Shown: positions 1 through 11,997 of the stretch, piece after piece
Layout of the letters: every line of letters starts with the position of its first letter
Numbering within the stretch: position 1 is the stretch's first letter
Assembly: GCA_028571685.1 (NCBI GenBank)
Contig: CM053143.1
Coordinates: 54,243,208 to 54,307,207, forward strand
Reading direction: 5' to 3'
Length of the DNA: 64,000 nucleotides
Source of the DNA: Heterohyrax brucei
Lineage: Eukaryota; Chordata; Mammalia; Hyracoidea; Procaviidae
Notes under the pieces: generated by a model
What the model saw: the letters and a program-made list of their open reading frames with translations, nothing else
Told to the model about the DNA's origin: nothing
The model's database searches: none
Translations under genes and position numbers: made by a program

Positions 1-626
1 AATTGTTTATAACATTTAATATTTTATTTTGTGAAACTGTAAACATCAATAAGTTTGCAAAGAACTGAGTCATGCCAAATCTGAAATGCTCAGGGTTTTT
101 TTTTGTTTGTTTGTCTTTTTCCCCACTGTAAAGGAAGCCCTGAGAGGAATCTAAAGTTTGGGTAGAGGAGCATGGAGAGCCCTGTTTGAGCCACCTCCTG
201 TGTATATTCTTAGACGCACACACAACTATACCTATAAAATGCATTTCAATAATGGTATGCAAGTTTATTCTTCATTATTAGTTATATGAACAAGAAGATA
301 TATGAATATAGTAAATTATATTAAAAGTCAGATTATTTCCAAAAATATAAAAAATAAACATCACACATTTGATGGTGAAAGGCTGCCTATGATGAGTACA
401 GTTTTATGTTAACTCAAACTATCTATGCAAAGGTACATAATTTAAAAAAATAATTTAATAACTTTCCATTATCAATATAGTACATACCTATAAAAGAAAA
501 TTAGAGGGCATCAAAAACATTTTAAAACATTTAAAATTACTATTCAAAGAAAATAACACATAAAAAGTATAGCCTGATTTTCCTAGTCTCCGTTTTATGA
601 AGTTTACTATTTTTCTTGATTTTGTC
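1..626. other. AT-rich unique DNA, no gene seen
   Basis: AT-rich sequence with no open frame of note and no repeat that I recognise. It contains a short T-rich run near 97-120. Nothing functional can be supported here. Confidence 0.5.
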
Positions 627-755
627 CTTATTGCTTTAGTGTTGTTTTCTCAAATCTACTTGTAAAAATACGTAATTAACTGCTTATGTCTCACTAACAC
701 ATTTATCATAAACACTTTCTGTACCGATGTGAATGGGCATGGAAAGCACTTTTAG
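627..755 (+). repeat. Diverged local duplication, copy 1
   Basis: About 130 bp that reappears at 1,294-1,455 in the same orientation, with shared blocks such as TTATTGCTTTAGTGTTG and AACACATTTATCATAA. This copy lacks the short SINE-tail insert found in copy 2. The segment itself is not recognised as a known repeat. Confidence 0.65.
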
Positions 756-1052
756 TGTGAGTATAATTATATCACATTAATATAGCATGATTGTTATTCT
801 CTTATTGTAAAATACACTTGTACTTCTTAAAATTTGCTTAGGATTTTAGCTTTGTGTAAAATTACATGAAACAGATCTGTATTATAAGAACCATTAGACA
901 CAATGGTATTGGAGAAGTACAATCTTTAACATGATATCATGTAATAAATACATGTAACAATCAGTTGGTAATGCATAATAATATTTCAGTTTCTACATTT
1001 ATAAAATATATAAATACACTTCACATAAAATATATGGTTACATCTCAACATA

Positions 1053-1290
1053 CAGAAAACAAAAATCCTCACAACTGGACCAAAGAGGAACACCATGATA
1101 AACAGAGAAAACACTGAAATAGTCCAGGATTTCATTTTCTGTGGATCTACAATCCATATCCATGGAAACAGTAATCAAGAAATCAAAGAACATATTGCAT
1201 TAGGCAAATAGGCTACAAAAGACCTCTTTAAGAGTTAAAAAGCAAAGATGTCACACTGAGAACTAAGGTTCACACCTGAACTAAGCTATT
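1053..1290 (+). mobile_element. RTE-class LINE fragment (5' part of a broken copy)
   Basis: This segment matches, with many substitutions, the RTE block also seen at 12,000-12,200 and 40,236-40,400 (shared ATCCTCACAACTGGACCA and GATTTCATTTT blocks, and the CTCTTTAA..GTTAAAAA..AAAGATGTCA stretch). The RTE copy is split by the 1,287-1,495 segment and resumes at about 1,520. No reading frame survives. Confidence 0.7.
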
Positions 1291-1293
1291 GTC

Positions 1294-1455
1294 GTTATTG
1301 CTTTAGTGTTGCTTTTTGTCAAATCTACTTGTAAAAATGAGTTGGATACAACTCAACGGCACTGAGTTTTTTTTAATATCTTATGTTTCTGTAACACATT
1401 TATCATAAGCATTTTCTGTACTGATATGAATAGGCATGGAAGGCTCTTTTAGCAT
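1294..1455 (+). repeat. Local duplication, copy 2, carrying a short AfroSINE-tail insert
   Basis: Second copy of the 627-755 segment, about 660 bp downstream, lying between two halves of an RTE LINE. Between its TCTACTTGTAAAAAT and CTTATGT blocks it holds about 40 bp ending in ACTCAACGGCACTGAG plus a T run. That resembles the 3' tail of the AfroSINE/RTE family. Confidence 0.6.
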
Positions 1456-1519
1456 GATAGTTTCAGTTAGATCATTTGCATGAGAAAGATAGACAATAAA
1501 CAAGAAAGACAGAAGAGGA

Positions 1520-1865
1520 ATTGATGCACTTGAATTTTGGTATTGGTGAACAATAATGAATATACAATGGGCCACAAGAACTAAAAACTTGTCTTAGAAC
1601 TATAGCCAGAATGTTTCTGACAAATGAGGATGTTGTGAGTACGTATCATGTACATTGGACGTATTATCAGGATAGACCAGTTCCCAGAGCAGGACATCAA
1701 TAAAGAAGAAGACCCTCAATAACCCGGACTGATGCAGTTGCTGAAACAGTTGACTCAAGCATGGCAGTGGGTGACAAAATGATGCAGGACCAGGTAGTGT
1801 TTCCTTCTGTCATACAGGATTGCTACGAATTAGAACTGAGTCTGTAGGACACAGCAACAACCAAA
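1520..1865 (+). mobile_element. RTE-class LINE 3' end
   Basis: Matches the terminal RTE block seen at 12,250-12,655: AGAGGAATTGATGCAC, a CAATGGGCCACAAGAAC block, then GAAGACCCTCAATAA. It ends in a degenerate tail with ACAGCAACAACCAA, as RTE elements do in place of a long poly(A). It is strongly diverged, with no usable frame. Confidence 0.7.
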
Positions 1866-1945
1866 ACCTGTATTCACAACTTAGTTTTATCATTTTTGAG
1901 GTTAATCATCAAAGCAGCATATAAAAATAAAACTAAAGAAACACA

Positions 1946-2066
1946 TACTGCCACTGAGTCAATTCCAAGTCATAGTGTTCAAACCTTCCAGTAGTGCCTG
2001 GATTTGCACTGCCAACTGTTTGGTTACCAGCCTAGCACTTAATCACTATGCCACTAGAGTTTCCAA
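1946..2066 (-). repeat. AfroSINE, antisense
   Basis: Antisense copy of a tRNA-derived SINE. GAGTCAATTCCAAGTCATAG is the 3' core, and TTTGGTTACCAGCC...CACTATGCCAC...GTTTCC is the reverse of the 5' GGAAAC...GTGGCATAGTG head. The copy is diverged. Confidence 0.75.
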
Positions 2067-3254
2067 ACAACATACAGTCTGTTCAAATTTTACAGAGAAA
2101 TATAGGAATTAGGAAGATTTCTAGAGAATATCCAGAGAGCGAGTGTCACACTCACCCATTGTTTATTTGCCTATTACTCTCTAACCCAGTGCTTGGTGTT
2201 TGTGGGTAGGGCAGGATGTGAAAAGGAGTACAAGTATATGAAATTCATACATATTCATATCATTTTCCAGAGCAGGATCATTGTAGAGCTCAGTGAATTT
2301 CTATTTACCCTGGAAACACACTGGACTCAGAGCAGTGGTGAGGTATAGTGTTCTGTAGGAGAAAACGAGACCATGCAATTTTCTGCTTTACTCAGGTAAT
2401 AATGTAATTGCCACAAACTGAATAAAGGATATTCCCCTTGCCAGCCAGCCAAGCATATAATATTAAATAGGGGACTAAGCTCTGAAATACTCTTCAGAAG
2501 AGATTCTTCACTGCTCATTTATTGACTTGCTTTTATCTTTCATAAGAATTAAAATTAGGAGTTGCAATTTCCCTTTTAGCTTTAAAATACTAAAGACAGT
2601 TGGACAAAAAAAAATGGTCACAACTTATATTTAGTGCCAAGTATTAATATACATTTTTTTTAATCCAAGGAACATTATTTAGCTAATATTTATATAGCAT
2701 GTATGTTTGTTTTTTTGTGTGTGTAATATATGTTCTCATAAATTTGAATCTAATAACAAAATAAAACTATCAATCATGTATTTCCATGTGCTCAGACAGA
2801 AAAAAAGAAAAAGTCATTTAGTTTTCTTCAGTTTTACTGAGCAGTTTAAAAACATCATGTTTCATTTAATTTTAGCATTATTTGTTTTACCGTGTCTGAT
2901 TCTCTAATTTTCTTAGATTTTTAAAATTTTTTACCTTATCTTTTATTCAAAAAGATATAATAATATTATTTTACAATACAAAGATAAGCTGTCACAATCA
3001 TTTATTTTGATAACACTAAAATTATTAAACATGCAAAATTTATGAGCTCATTATAAATACTTAGGTTGCCTATAGTGTATTTGTCATAGTAAAAGCAAAT
3101 ATTCAGATTATAAAAGTTAATAATAAAATGCAAGTTGAACTATAGATTTTCCACAAGAACATTGGTTTTGTCATTTTTGTTTAACTTTTTAGTTTTAACA
3201 TGATAATTTTTATCTTTAGATTCGCAATAACTTGTGGGGATCTTTAAGATTTTA
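2067..3254. other. AT-rich DNA, no gene or clear repeat
   Basis: About 1.2 kb of low-GC sequence with T and A runs. Short open stretches near 2,327-2,518 and 2,707-2,907 show no family resemblance and are expected by chance in AT-rich DNA. Confidence 0.5.
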
Positions 3255-3486
3255 TTGTACTTTAAGTGAAAGTTTACAATCCAAGTCAATTTATCATACA
3301 AAATCCTGCACACTCACCACTCTGCAACTCTAGCTGCTCTCCCTGTGACTGCACACTCCTCTCCACCGTGTACTTCCCTGTCCATTCAGCCAGCTCCTGC
3401 CCCCTCCACTCTAATCTCACCTCTGGCATGAGCTGCTTAGTAAGCATCATGTATGTACTTGTTTCAGTCATCTGGTACCTGCCCTA

Positions 3487-3970
3487 ACAGAAAAACCACC
3501 AGTGGAAGGCATCAACAAACAAAAGTTTATGTTCTTACAACCCATTAGTCTAAAAATCTGAATTCAGGGAGGCTGTTCCAGGGGAACCCACTCTCTGCTA
3601 GTTCTGGAGGATGGTCCTTGTAGTGCATCAGTCTTTCTCTGGTCTGAGATCTTTTTTGGTACAGGAATCTCAAGTCTGAAGGATGCACTCTGCACTCAGT
3701 GCTGCTTTCTTAAGGGTGTGAAGTTCCCACTGCTTGCATGATTCCCCTTCCTTATATCTCTTTTAAGATAAAAGATGGTGCAAGCCACATTCCAGCAAGC
3801 TCCTCAGTAAGGGTGTTACAGGCCCACTCCAATTCTCTTTTAACTTAATCCTATCTATTAACCACTGGCAGAGATTAAGATCTACAGCACAAATCACACA
3901 GTAGGTGGAATCATGGCCCAACCAAATTGCTACACACATTTTTGGAAGAACACAATTTGATCCATAGCAG
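3487..3970 (-). mobile_element. MaLR-like solo LTR, antisense
   Basis: The same LTR family as 19,499-20,008 (+) and 57,512-57,999 (-). In antisense it starts near TAACAGAAAAACCACCAGTGG and ends at GAACACAATTTGATCCATAG. Reversed, that end matches the TGTCATGGATTGAATTGTGT-type start of mammalian MaLR LTRs. It sits inside the 3' UTR of the surrounding minus-strand L1. Confidence 0.7.
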
Positions 3971-5650
3971 TACTTAAGCCAAGAAACACTCTATACCAGC
4001 ATTATTTTATGACCTACAGTCAAGTCTTATCGTTATCTGAAAAATTGGCTTCAAGACTGGTTTCAGCTTCGGGCTAATAGAAAGCCTGGGGCCAGGTGCT
4101 CAGTGGAACCTCCAGTCTGTCAGACCATCAGGACCAATCTTTGAACAGAGTTCTAGTTTTGCACACCTATTTTTCTCACACTGCTTCAGAGACTCTATGT
4201 TGTATTCCCTGTGAGGCAGTCACTGGTGGTGGCCAGAAACCATCTAGTTCTTCTGGTCTTGTGCTGATGTCTCTGGATCATACAGCCTCTTCTGTGTCTT
4301 GGACTCGTATCCTCATGTTTTTGATGTCCTTCTTTTTCCTCTTCTTCAGGTGGGTTGCAACCAATTGATGCTATTAGATAGCCACTTGCTAGCTTTAAAG
4401 AACTCAGATGCCACTCACAAAAGTGAGATGCAGAATAATTTCTAAAAAAAAAAAAATTAGTTATGCCAATTGACCTGGATGTCCCTTGAAACCATGGTCC
4501 TCAGACCCTTGTTCCTGCTGCTCTGTCCTTCTAAATGTTGGCTTATATTTAGGAACTCTTAGCTTTTGGTATGCTCTAACTGTGCTGACCACATTTCTAC
4601 TGCATGCTGTCACTCAACTTCACCTAACCCAATTTCTGTTTATCATTAACGTTTATCAATTAACGTATGCCCCGTCTTTCCCTCGCCAAATTTGTAATCT
4701 TCACTTTTTTTCTTCTGTTTTTAAATCTTTTCTTGAGTTCTTATTATAGTAGTCTCATACAACACTTCCCTCACTAATTTCATAGCACAGTATCTTCCAG
4801 ATTATTCCATGTTATGACATATTTCCTAAGACCATCTTTGTTCTTTATCATTGCATAGTACTGCATTGTGTGAAAATACCAAAGTTTGTTTGTTCATTCA
4901 TCTGTGGATGGGCATCTAGGCTGAGTCCATCTTTTGCTATTGTGGACAGTTCTGCAATAAATAATAGTGTGCATGTACCTAGCTCTTATTTCTCTATGAT
5001 ATATTTCAAGTAATGAGATTGCTGGAACACATGATGTTTCTGTTTCTAGCTTTTTAAGAAAGTGCCAAATCAATTTCCAAAGTGCTTGTAGCAGTTTTAT
5101 TCTCACCAGTATTTATTATCTTGTGTTTTCTGGATTAATGCCATCCTTGTTGGGTTAAGATGGGTTGCAGCTTTGATTTCGATCTCCCTAATGGTTAAAG
5201 ATTATGAGCATTTCCTCCTGTATCTGTTAGTATCCTGGATGTCTTCATTAGTGAAGTGCCTGTTTATATCCTTTGCCCAATTTTTGATTCAGTTATTAGT
5301 CTCTTTTCTCATTGAAGTTTTGCAGTACCTTGTAGATTATGGAGATTAGATGCCAGTGAGATTTGTGTAGCTAAAAAGTTTTGGCCAGTTAGTAGGTTGC
5401 CTTCTTTACTCTTTTGGTGAAGTCTTTGGATGAAAGTGTTACATTTTTAGGAGTTCCCAGGTGTCTATTTCTCTTCTACTGTTTGTGATTTTTTTGTAAT
5501 GTTTTGCAGTCTGGTTATGCAGTTTGTGTTAGGACTCCCAGTGTTGTCTCCATTTTTTCTTCCATGTCTTTTTTGCTTTAGGTCTTTAATTCATTTTCAT
5601 TTTATTTTTGTGCATTGTGTCAGATATGAGTCTGGCTTCATTTCTTTTCT

Positions 5651-5679
5651 TTTTCTATTTTTTTTTTTTTTTTTTTTAC
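5651..5679 (+). repeat. T-rich run
   Basis: A run of T with a few interruptions inside the antisense L1. It is low complexity with no signal beyond that. Confidence 0.8.
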
Positions 5680-7425
5680 AAATGGATATCCACTTACACC
5701 AAAACAATTTATTTATTAAAGAGACTTTTTTTTACCTAGTTTGCTGACTTTGGGCTTTTGTCTAGTATCAGCTGCTCATAGGTAGATGATACTGTATCTG
5801 TATTCTCAATTCTGTTCTGTCATTCTGTGTATCTGTTTCTGTACCAGTACCACGCTGTTTTGACTATAGTAGCAGTAAAATAGGTTCCAAAGTAAGATAG
5901 TGTGAGGCCTTCTACTTTGTTCATCATCAGTAATGCTTTACCTGTCTGGGACCGCTCCTCTTTCCCATTTTGTTAAAAAATGCCAGTGGGATTTTTACTG
6001 TATCTATAGGTGACTTTGAGTAGAACAGACATTTTCACAATGCTGAGTTTTCCTATCTACAAGCAAGTAAGTGGCTTCTCCACTTACCTAGATCTGTTTT
6101 GGTTTCCTGTGGTAGAATCTTGTAATTTTCATTGTATGGGTCTTCTAAGTACTTATTCCTAAGTATTTTATCTTCTTAGGGGCTCATGTAAATGGTACTG
6201 ATGTGGTAACTTCCTCTTTGATGGTCTCTGTTGATGGAAAATAATTCAACTGATTTTTATGTTTATCTTATATCCTGATGCTTTGCTAGACTCTTCCATT
6301 GGTTCCAATATTTTGGGGCGTGTATTCTTTAGAGATTTCTGTGTATAAGATCATACCTTCTGCAAATAGATACTTTTACTTCTTCCTTATCAATCTGGAT
6401 GTCCTTTATTTCTTTGTCTTCTCTTATTGGTTTGGCTAGAACCTCCTGCAAAATCCTTTTAAAAAGTGATGACAATGAGTATCCTTGTCTGGTTTCTATT
6501 CTCAAGGGGAATGGTTTCAGAGCCTCTCCATTTAGAATGATGTTGACTTTTGGTTATACATAAATGCTCTTAATTATGCTGAGGAATTTCCCTTTTATTC
6601 CTTTTTTGCTGAGAGTTTTTAACGTGAATGTAGTTTGGACTTTGCCAAGTACGTTTTCTGCATCAATTGGTAAAATCAAATGTTTCTTTTGTTTGATTTC
6701 TGTGGCTGATTACATTACTTGTTTTTCTAGTGTTGAATCATGTCTGCATCCCTGATATTGACCCCACATGGTCATGGTGAATTATTTTTTGATATGTTGT
6801 TCAGTAATATTGGATAGAATTCTGCTGATTATTTTTACATCTAAGTTCATGAGAGACATTTGTTTATAATTTTATTTTTTGTGCTGTCTTTAGCTGATTT
6901 TGGTATTGGGTTATGCTGGTTTCACAGAATGAATTTGGGAGTATGTCATCCTTTTTTGTGTTCAGGAATACCTTTAATTACAGTGGTGTAAACTCTTTTC
7001 CAAAAGTTTGATGGAATTCTTCAGTGAAACTTCAAAGGCTAAGGCCTCTTATTATTGGGATTTTTTTTTAATTACCTTTGCAATCTCTTCTTTTGCAACA
7101 TGTTTACTTAGTTGTTCTACTCCCTTTTTTCATTAGATTAACTAGGTAGTATGTTTCTAACAATTTGTTCATTCTTTCTAGTCTTTCAAGTTTGTTAGAG
7201 TATAATTTGTCATAGCATTCTGTTATGATTCTTTTAATTTCAATTGGGTCTGTTATGGCATCATTCATTTCATTTCTTAATTCATGTTTTTGCTTCCTCT
7301 CCTGTTTTCCTTCTGTTACTTTGGCCCTTGCTTTATCAATTTTGTTGATCTGTTCAGAAAACCAGCTTTCACTCTTATTATTTCATTCTGTTTTTTTATT
7401 CTCTAATTCACTTAGTTCTGCTCTA

Positions 7426-8157
7426 TGTTCTTTCTTTTTTTTTAATTGTTGTGATGAGTGAAAGTTTATAATACAATTCAAAGTTGCATGCCCACCTATC
7501 TGTAGCTCCTTCTGCTCTCCTTGCCCAGTGAAAGTACACTCCTCCTTTCTGTTCTATACATGTCATATCCTCTCAAAAATTTCCTGTCCCCTCTTCTTCA
7601 CACCCCTCTGGTAGGAGACCAATAAGAAAACATCCTGTAAATGCATAGAACCATAAAGTGCACACATGATCAGTCACTCTGTGTCCCCAAGTGCATTCTA
7701 TTCTTACCCAAAGAGTTGACTTCAGTAACGATCCACGATCAGGGACAGCATCAGGTCTAGGGGCCATGCTCCTAGGGGAACTCCCAGGACAACTGAGGTC
7801 ATTTAGTAGAATTCTTACAGTACATTCCTTTTTTTTTCTCATGTTGCCACTGGGACTCAACATTGTGAACCCCATCACAACTGTCATTGCTAGTGGCTGG
7901 GCACCATCTGGTTCTTCTGGTCACATGTTGATATAGTCACCCATTCATGTGGGTCTTTCTGTCTTCTGGACTCTTTTTCCCTCATGCCATTATTTTCCTT
8001 AGTGATCATCAGTTCCAGCTGAGTTGGGACCATTTGGTATTGCTCAGGTGGCAGCTTGCTAGCTTTTAAGACCCCAGATGCCACTCACCTATATGGGGTG
8101 CAAAAGGCTCTCTTGGCAATAGGCTAGTTATGCCAATTGGCCTTGATGTCCCCTAAG
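7426..8157 (-). mobile_element. 5'-truncated L1 3' end nested in the older L1, with 12-bp TSD
   Basis: An antisense L1 tail (poly-T side at 7,431-7,445, then 3' UTR) inserted into antisense ORF2 of the 3,255-8,612 L1. The 12-mer AGTTCTGCTCTA occurs at 7,414-7,425 and again at 8,158-8,169, immediately flanking the insert. This is the expected target-site duplication, and the older L1 sequence resumes after it. Confidence 0.85.
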
Positions 8158-8689
8158 AGTTCTGCTCTAATTTTTGTTATTTGCTTTCTTCTGGTGCCAG
8201 AGTGGTTCTTCTGCTGTCTACTTTCTACTTATTTGAGTTACAGGGTTTGTTCTTTGATTTAGTCCCTTCCTTCTTGTTGAATGTGTACATCTGTTGGGTA
8301 AATGGACTTCTGAGCACTGCTTTTGTCATGCCCCAAAGGTTTGGTTAAGGTATGTTTTTACTTTCTTTTGATTTTTCAAATTTATTTATTCTACCACTGA
8401 TTACTTCTATAAACCTGAAGTTTTTGAACAAGATGTTGCTCAGTTTCCAGTTTGATTTTTTTCCCTTCCCTTTTCTGTTTTTATTTCTACTTTTATGGTT
8501 TTATGGTATGAAAAGATGCTTTTTATTGTTTCCATACTTTGCATGAATTTTGTTATGGATTTCATTATGGCCTAATATGTGGTCAATTATAGTGAATGTT
8601 CCATTTGCTTTAGAAAAGACCAGAGTAATCAAGCAGATTCTAGATGGCACACAGACAACAGATTCTAGTTAACCTTTTAAAGAAGTAGT

Positions 8690-9724
8690 CCACCACAGCT
8701 CCAGAAAACTCCCAAAATAAAGAATCAAAAAACTTACCAGATGAAGAAAGTTGTCTGAAACTATCAGAGGTTGAGTACAAAAGAATTATATAGAGAGTGC
8801 TCTTAGATAGCAAACAAAATACAGCACAAGAAAATTAAAAAATAAGTAAGCTATTTGAACTGATGAAACATCAACAATCTGAAATCAGGCAATCAATAAC
8901 AAAATTACAGAATTAGACAATTCAATTCAATTCAAAGCCAAAAGAGAAGAAGTGAGGAGATAGAAGTCAGACTTAGTGACTTCGAGGACAGAGCAACTGA
9001 CAACAACATTTATGAGACAAAATCAAAGAAAAGAAATAAGAAAAATGAAGAAGCATTAAGAAATACGTGGGACTCTGTTGAGAGGAAAAATCTACAAATA
9101 ATTGGAGTTTGTGAATAAGGAAGAATAAATGAAAATACAGAGAACATTGTTACATGGTTGCTCACAGAAATCCCCTCTGAAATTATAAAAGAAGAGGTAA
9201 TAGACATCCAAGACGCATATCAAATGCCACAAAAACTAGACTCCAAAAGAAAGACACCAAGACATATTATAATCAAGCTTAATAAAACGAAACATAAACA
9301 GATTCTCTTAAAAGTAGTGAGGCTCAAAGCAAAGCTAACATTCAGAGTCAAATTTGGTAGGCTTCCATCTGGCTTCTTGGTGGAAACAATGTTGGTAAGA
9401 AAGCAGTGAGTTGACACATTCAAAGTACTAAAGGAGAAAAACTTCCAATCAAGAATTATATATCCTGAAAAATTGTCTCTCAAACATGATGGTGAAATTA
9501 AGACATTTGCAGATAAAGAGAAGTTTAGAAACTTTGTAAAAAAACAAATCAAAACTACAAGAAATACTGAAAGAAGCTCTTGGCTTAGAAAAACAGAAAC
9601 ATCAAGTGTATATTTAAGGAGGCAATGTAGGATACAGCACCCAGAATCCTACTCACTTAGGGAAGTTGATAAACTTAACCAAAACTGCATTATTAAAAGA
9701 AGGGAACCAGTAATCACAACATGA
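8690..9724 (+). pseudogene. L1 ORF1 remnant (RNA-binding chaperone protein)
   Basis: L1 ORF1p is a trimeric RNA-binding protein of the retrotransposition complex. Here the coding part is split into short frames. One at 9,158-9,409 reads TPRHIIIKLNKTKHKQ, the conserved RNA-binding-domain block of ORF1p, and another at 9,473-9,724 covers the C-terminal portion. Stops and shifts between them make it non-functional. The N-terminal coiled-coil part is only recognisable by similarity to the copy at 14,690-15,265. Confidence 0.7.
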
Positions 9725-10025
9725 AAACTATGACACCACCACATTAAAAAGAGGGATATATTACAGTAGGTATAACCTTTTATATGGAGAGGAAATTAAA
9801 AAGATACGCAGAAGTTTAAGTCTCGTTTAAACTTAAAATAGTAAGGGGGATTACAGGGGTAACCACAAAGCAAAACAACAATGTAAAATATCAAAACAAG
9901 AAGCATAATACAAGAGTCTCAACAAACACAAAACTAACACTGAAATAGACAATATGTAATCCATAAAGAATTGTGACCCAGAACAGAATATCAAGAAAAA
10001 CATACAAAACATCAACCAAAAATAA

Positions 10026-10800
10026 ATGCATCAAGATGATGGCACTAAACACATAACTATCCTAATTACACTGAATGTAAATGGACTGAACACTCCAAAA
10101 AAGAGACAACAAATGACATTGTGGATCAAGCACTCTGTCACTATGTTGGTTACAAGAAAAACACCTAAATCTCAAAGACAGGAACAAACTAAAAATCAAA
10201 GGGTGGAAAAGTAAATACCAAGACAACAACATACAAAGAAGAGTGGAAGCGGCAATATTGACGTCAGATGAAACAAACTTTAATGTAAAATCCAACACTG
10301 TGGACAAGGACAGTCACTATTTATCGCTGAGAGGTTCAATACATAAGTAGGACTTAACAATATTATTTATGCCCTCAATACCAGACATCTAAATACATTG
10401 AAAAAACATTTTGACAACATTGAAAAATGAGATAGATCCCTTCACTATAATAGTTAGAGACTTCAACACTCCACTTTCAGTAATGGACAGATTATCCAGA
10501 AAAAATATTCAATAAAGATAAAGAAGATCTTATTGCAACAATCAACCAACTAGAACCTATTGACATATACAGAGCTTTTCTCTCATCAACAGATAAGTAT
10601 ATCTTTTTCTCCAATGTACCTGAAACATTTTCCAGAATAGACTATGTGTTAGGATATAAAGCAAGCCTCAACAAAATCCAAACCACTAAAAGCATCCTCT
10701 CAGACCATAAAGCCATAAAAATTGAAATCAACAGTAGAAAAAATATAGGCAGGAATTCAAACTAATGGAAACTGAAAAACACCTTGCTCAAAAATCCACA
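10026..10800 (+). pseudogene. L1 ORF2 endonuclease remnant
   Basis: The frame from 10,026 reads HITILITLNVNGLNTP, the start of the L1 AP-type endonuclease domain (normally a TLNVNGLNSP-like motif). Downstream, the sequence GAGACTTCAACACTCC at about 10,446 encodes the conserved GDFNTP-like endonuclease motif. The stops throughout show it is dead. Confidence 0.75.
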
Positions 10801-10803
10801 GGT

Positions 10804-11214
10804 AAAAGGGTACACCCTGAGATCTCCACTAAAAGACCACAACTAATGGTCCAGGGGCTCTGGGGTTCCCCTGGGTGCGTGGCCCCCGGCCATGATGCTG
10901 CCCCTGCCCATAAATCATAATGAATGTCAACTCTTTGGACAGGAATGGATTGGACTTGGCAACACAGAGTGACCGTACCTTGGGTGCATTTTATGTTTCT
11001 ATGTATCTGTAGGATATCGTCCTGCTAATCTCTTACTGGAGGAAGGGGAGTGGGTGGAGAGGTGGGGAAAGGAGATTGTTGGGAGGATTGGACATACATG
11101 GAGCAGAGAGGAAGGGTGTGCTATCACCTGGCAGGGAAAGTAGTGGGAGCTGCATTTAGGTATGCATGCAAATTTATATGGGAATGTACATTTTCATTCA
11201 ATCATAATAAAAAA
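10804..11214 (+). mobile_element. L1 3'-end insertion inside L1 ORF2, with 11-bp TSD
   Basis: About 410 bp of L1 3' UTR and tail (ending CAATCATAATAAAAAAA) interrupt ORF2. AATCCACAGGT occurs at 10,793-10,803 and again at 11,215-11,225 immediately after the A-rich tail. ORF2 sequence continues across the two copies, so this is a clean later insertion. Confidence 0.85.
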
Positions 11215-11997
11215 AATCCACAGGTTATAGAAGAAATCAAAGACGAAATAAAGAAATGCATGGAACCAAATGAGAATAAAAACACATCCAACTGGAACTT
11301 ATGGGATAAAGCAAAAGTGGTGCTCAGAGGTCAGTTTAACTTTATAAGTGCAAACTTCTAGTCAACATTGTACTAGAACTTCTGGCAAAAGCAATTAGAC
11401 AAGACAAAGAAATAAAGGGCATTAGCATTGACAAAGAAGTAAAAGTCTCCCTATTTGCAGATGATATGATTGTATACACAGAGAATCCTGAAGAATCCAT
11501 AATTACTGGAATATAGGAGTTCAGCAAAGTATCAGGATATAAGATAAGCATAAGTAAATCAATAGGATTCCTTTATACCAACTCAAGAACTCTACTGAAG
11601 ACCATAACTGATGATCTGATGGCCTAGGGGATCCTCCAGGAGTACAACACCTAGACCTGCTGTTGCCCCTGTCTAGAAAACATTACTGAGGTCAACTCTT
11701 GGGACAAAAATGGACTAGACTCAAGGACACAATGTGACCATATGGTGTGTGTAATTTATGATTCTATACATCTTTAGGAGTCTGTCCTACTGGTTTATTT
11801 CTTCATAGGAGAGAAGAGGGTGGAGAGGAGGGGACAGGAGCTTGTTAAGAAGATACGATAAGTATAAAACGAAAAGGAGGTGTGCTGTTATGGGGCAAGA
11901 AGAACAGAAGAGCTATATATAGGTGGGCACGCAAAATTGATTTGGATTGTATAATTTCACTTAATCACAATAAAAAAAGAAGAATGAAAGAAAGAAA

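Larger units (their letters stand above)
3255..8612 (-). mobile_element. L1 LINE, antisense, interrupted by an LTR and by a younger L1 tail
   Basis: A long minus-strand L1. Its 3' end is at the left (TTATTGTACTTTAAGTGAAAG at about 3,252), its 3' UTR spans 3,259-3,486 and 3,970-4,830, and ORF2 follows from about 4,830 to 8,612. The ORF2 part reads, in antisense, through the C-terminal block (CATCTGTGGATGGGCAT at about 4,900), the reverse-transcriptase region (5,750-6,900) and more upstream ORF2 sequence. No long frame remains. Two later insertions split it, at 3,487-3,970 and 7,426-8,157. It ends head-to-head against the plus-strand L1 that begins near 8,612. Confidence 0.85.
8612..11985 (+). 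mobile_element. L1 LINE, sense, with ORF1 and ORF2 remnants and an internal deletion
   Basis: A sense L1 that begins head-to-head with the antisense copy. ORF1 remnants lie at 8,690-9,725, the inter-ORF region at 9,725-10,020 and the ORF2 endonuclease start near 10,030. ORF2 is interrupted by an L1 tail (10,804-11,214), continues to about 11,360, then jumps into the RT palm block ([11 protein letters not shown] near 11,458). A second jump near 11,590 leads into the 3' UTR, which ends at about 11,985 with CAATAAAAAAAG. The two jumps are internal deletions relative to the 13.3-19 kb copy. Confidence 0.85.

Noticed and set aside
7573-7936. 104- and 81-codon frames on opposite strands
   Set aside because: Both lie in the nested L1 3' UTR.
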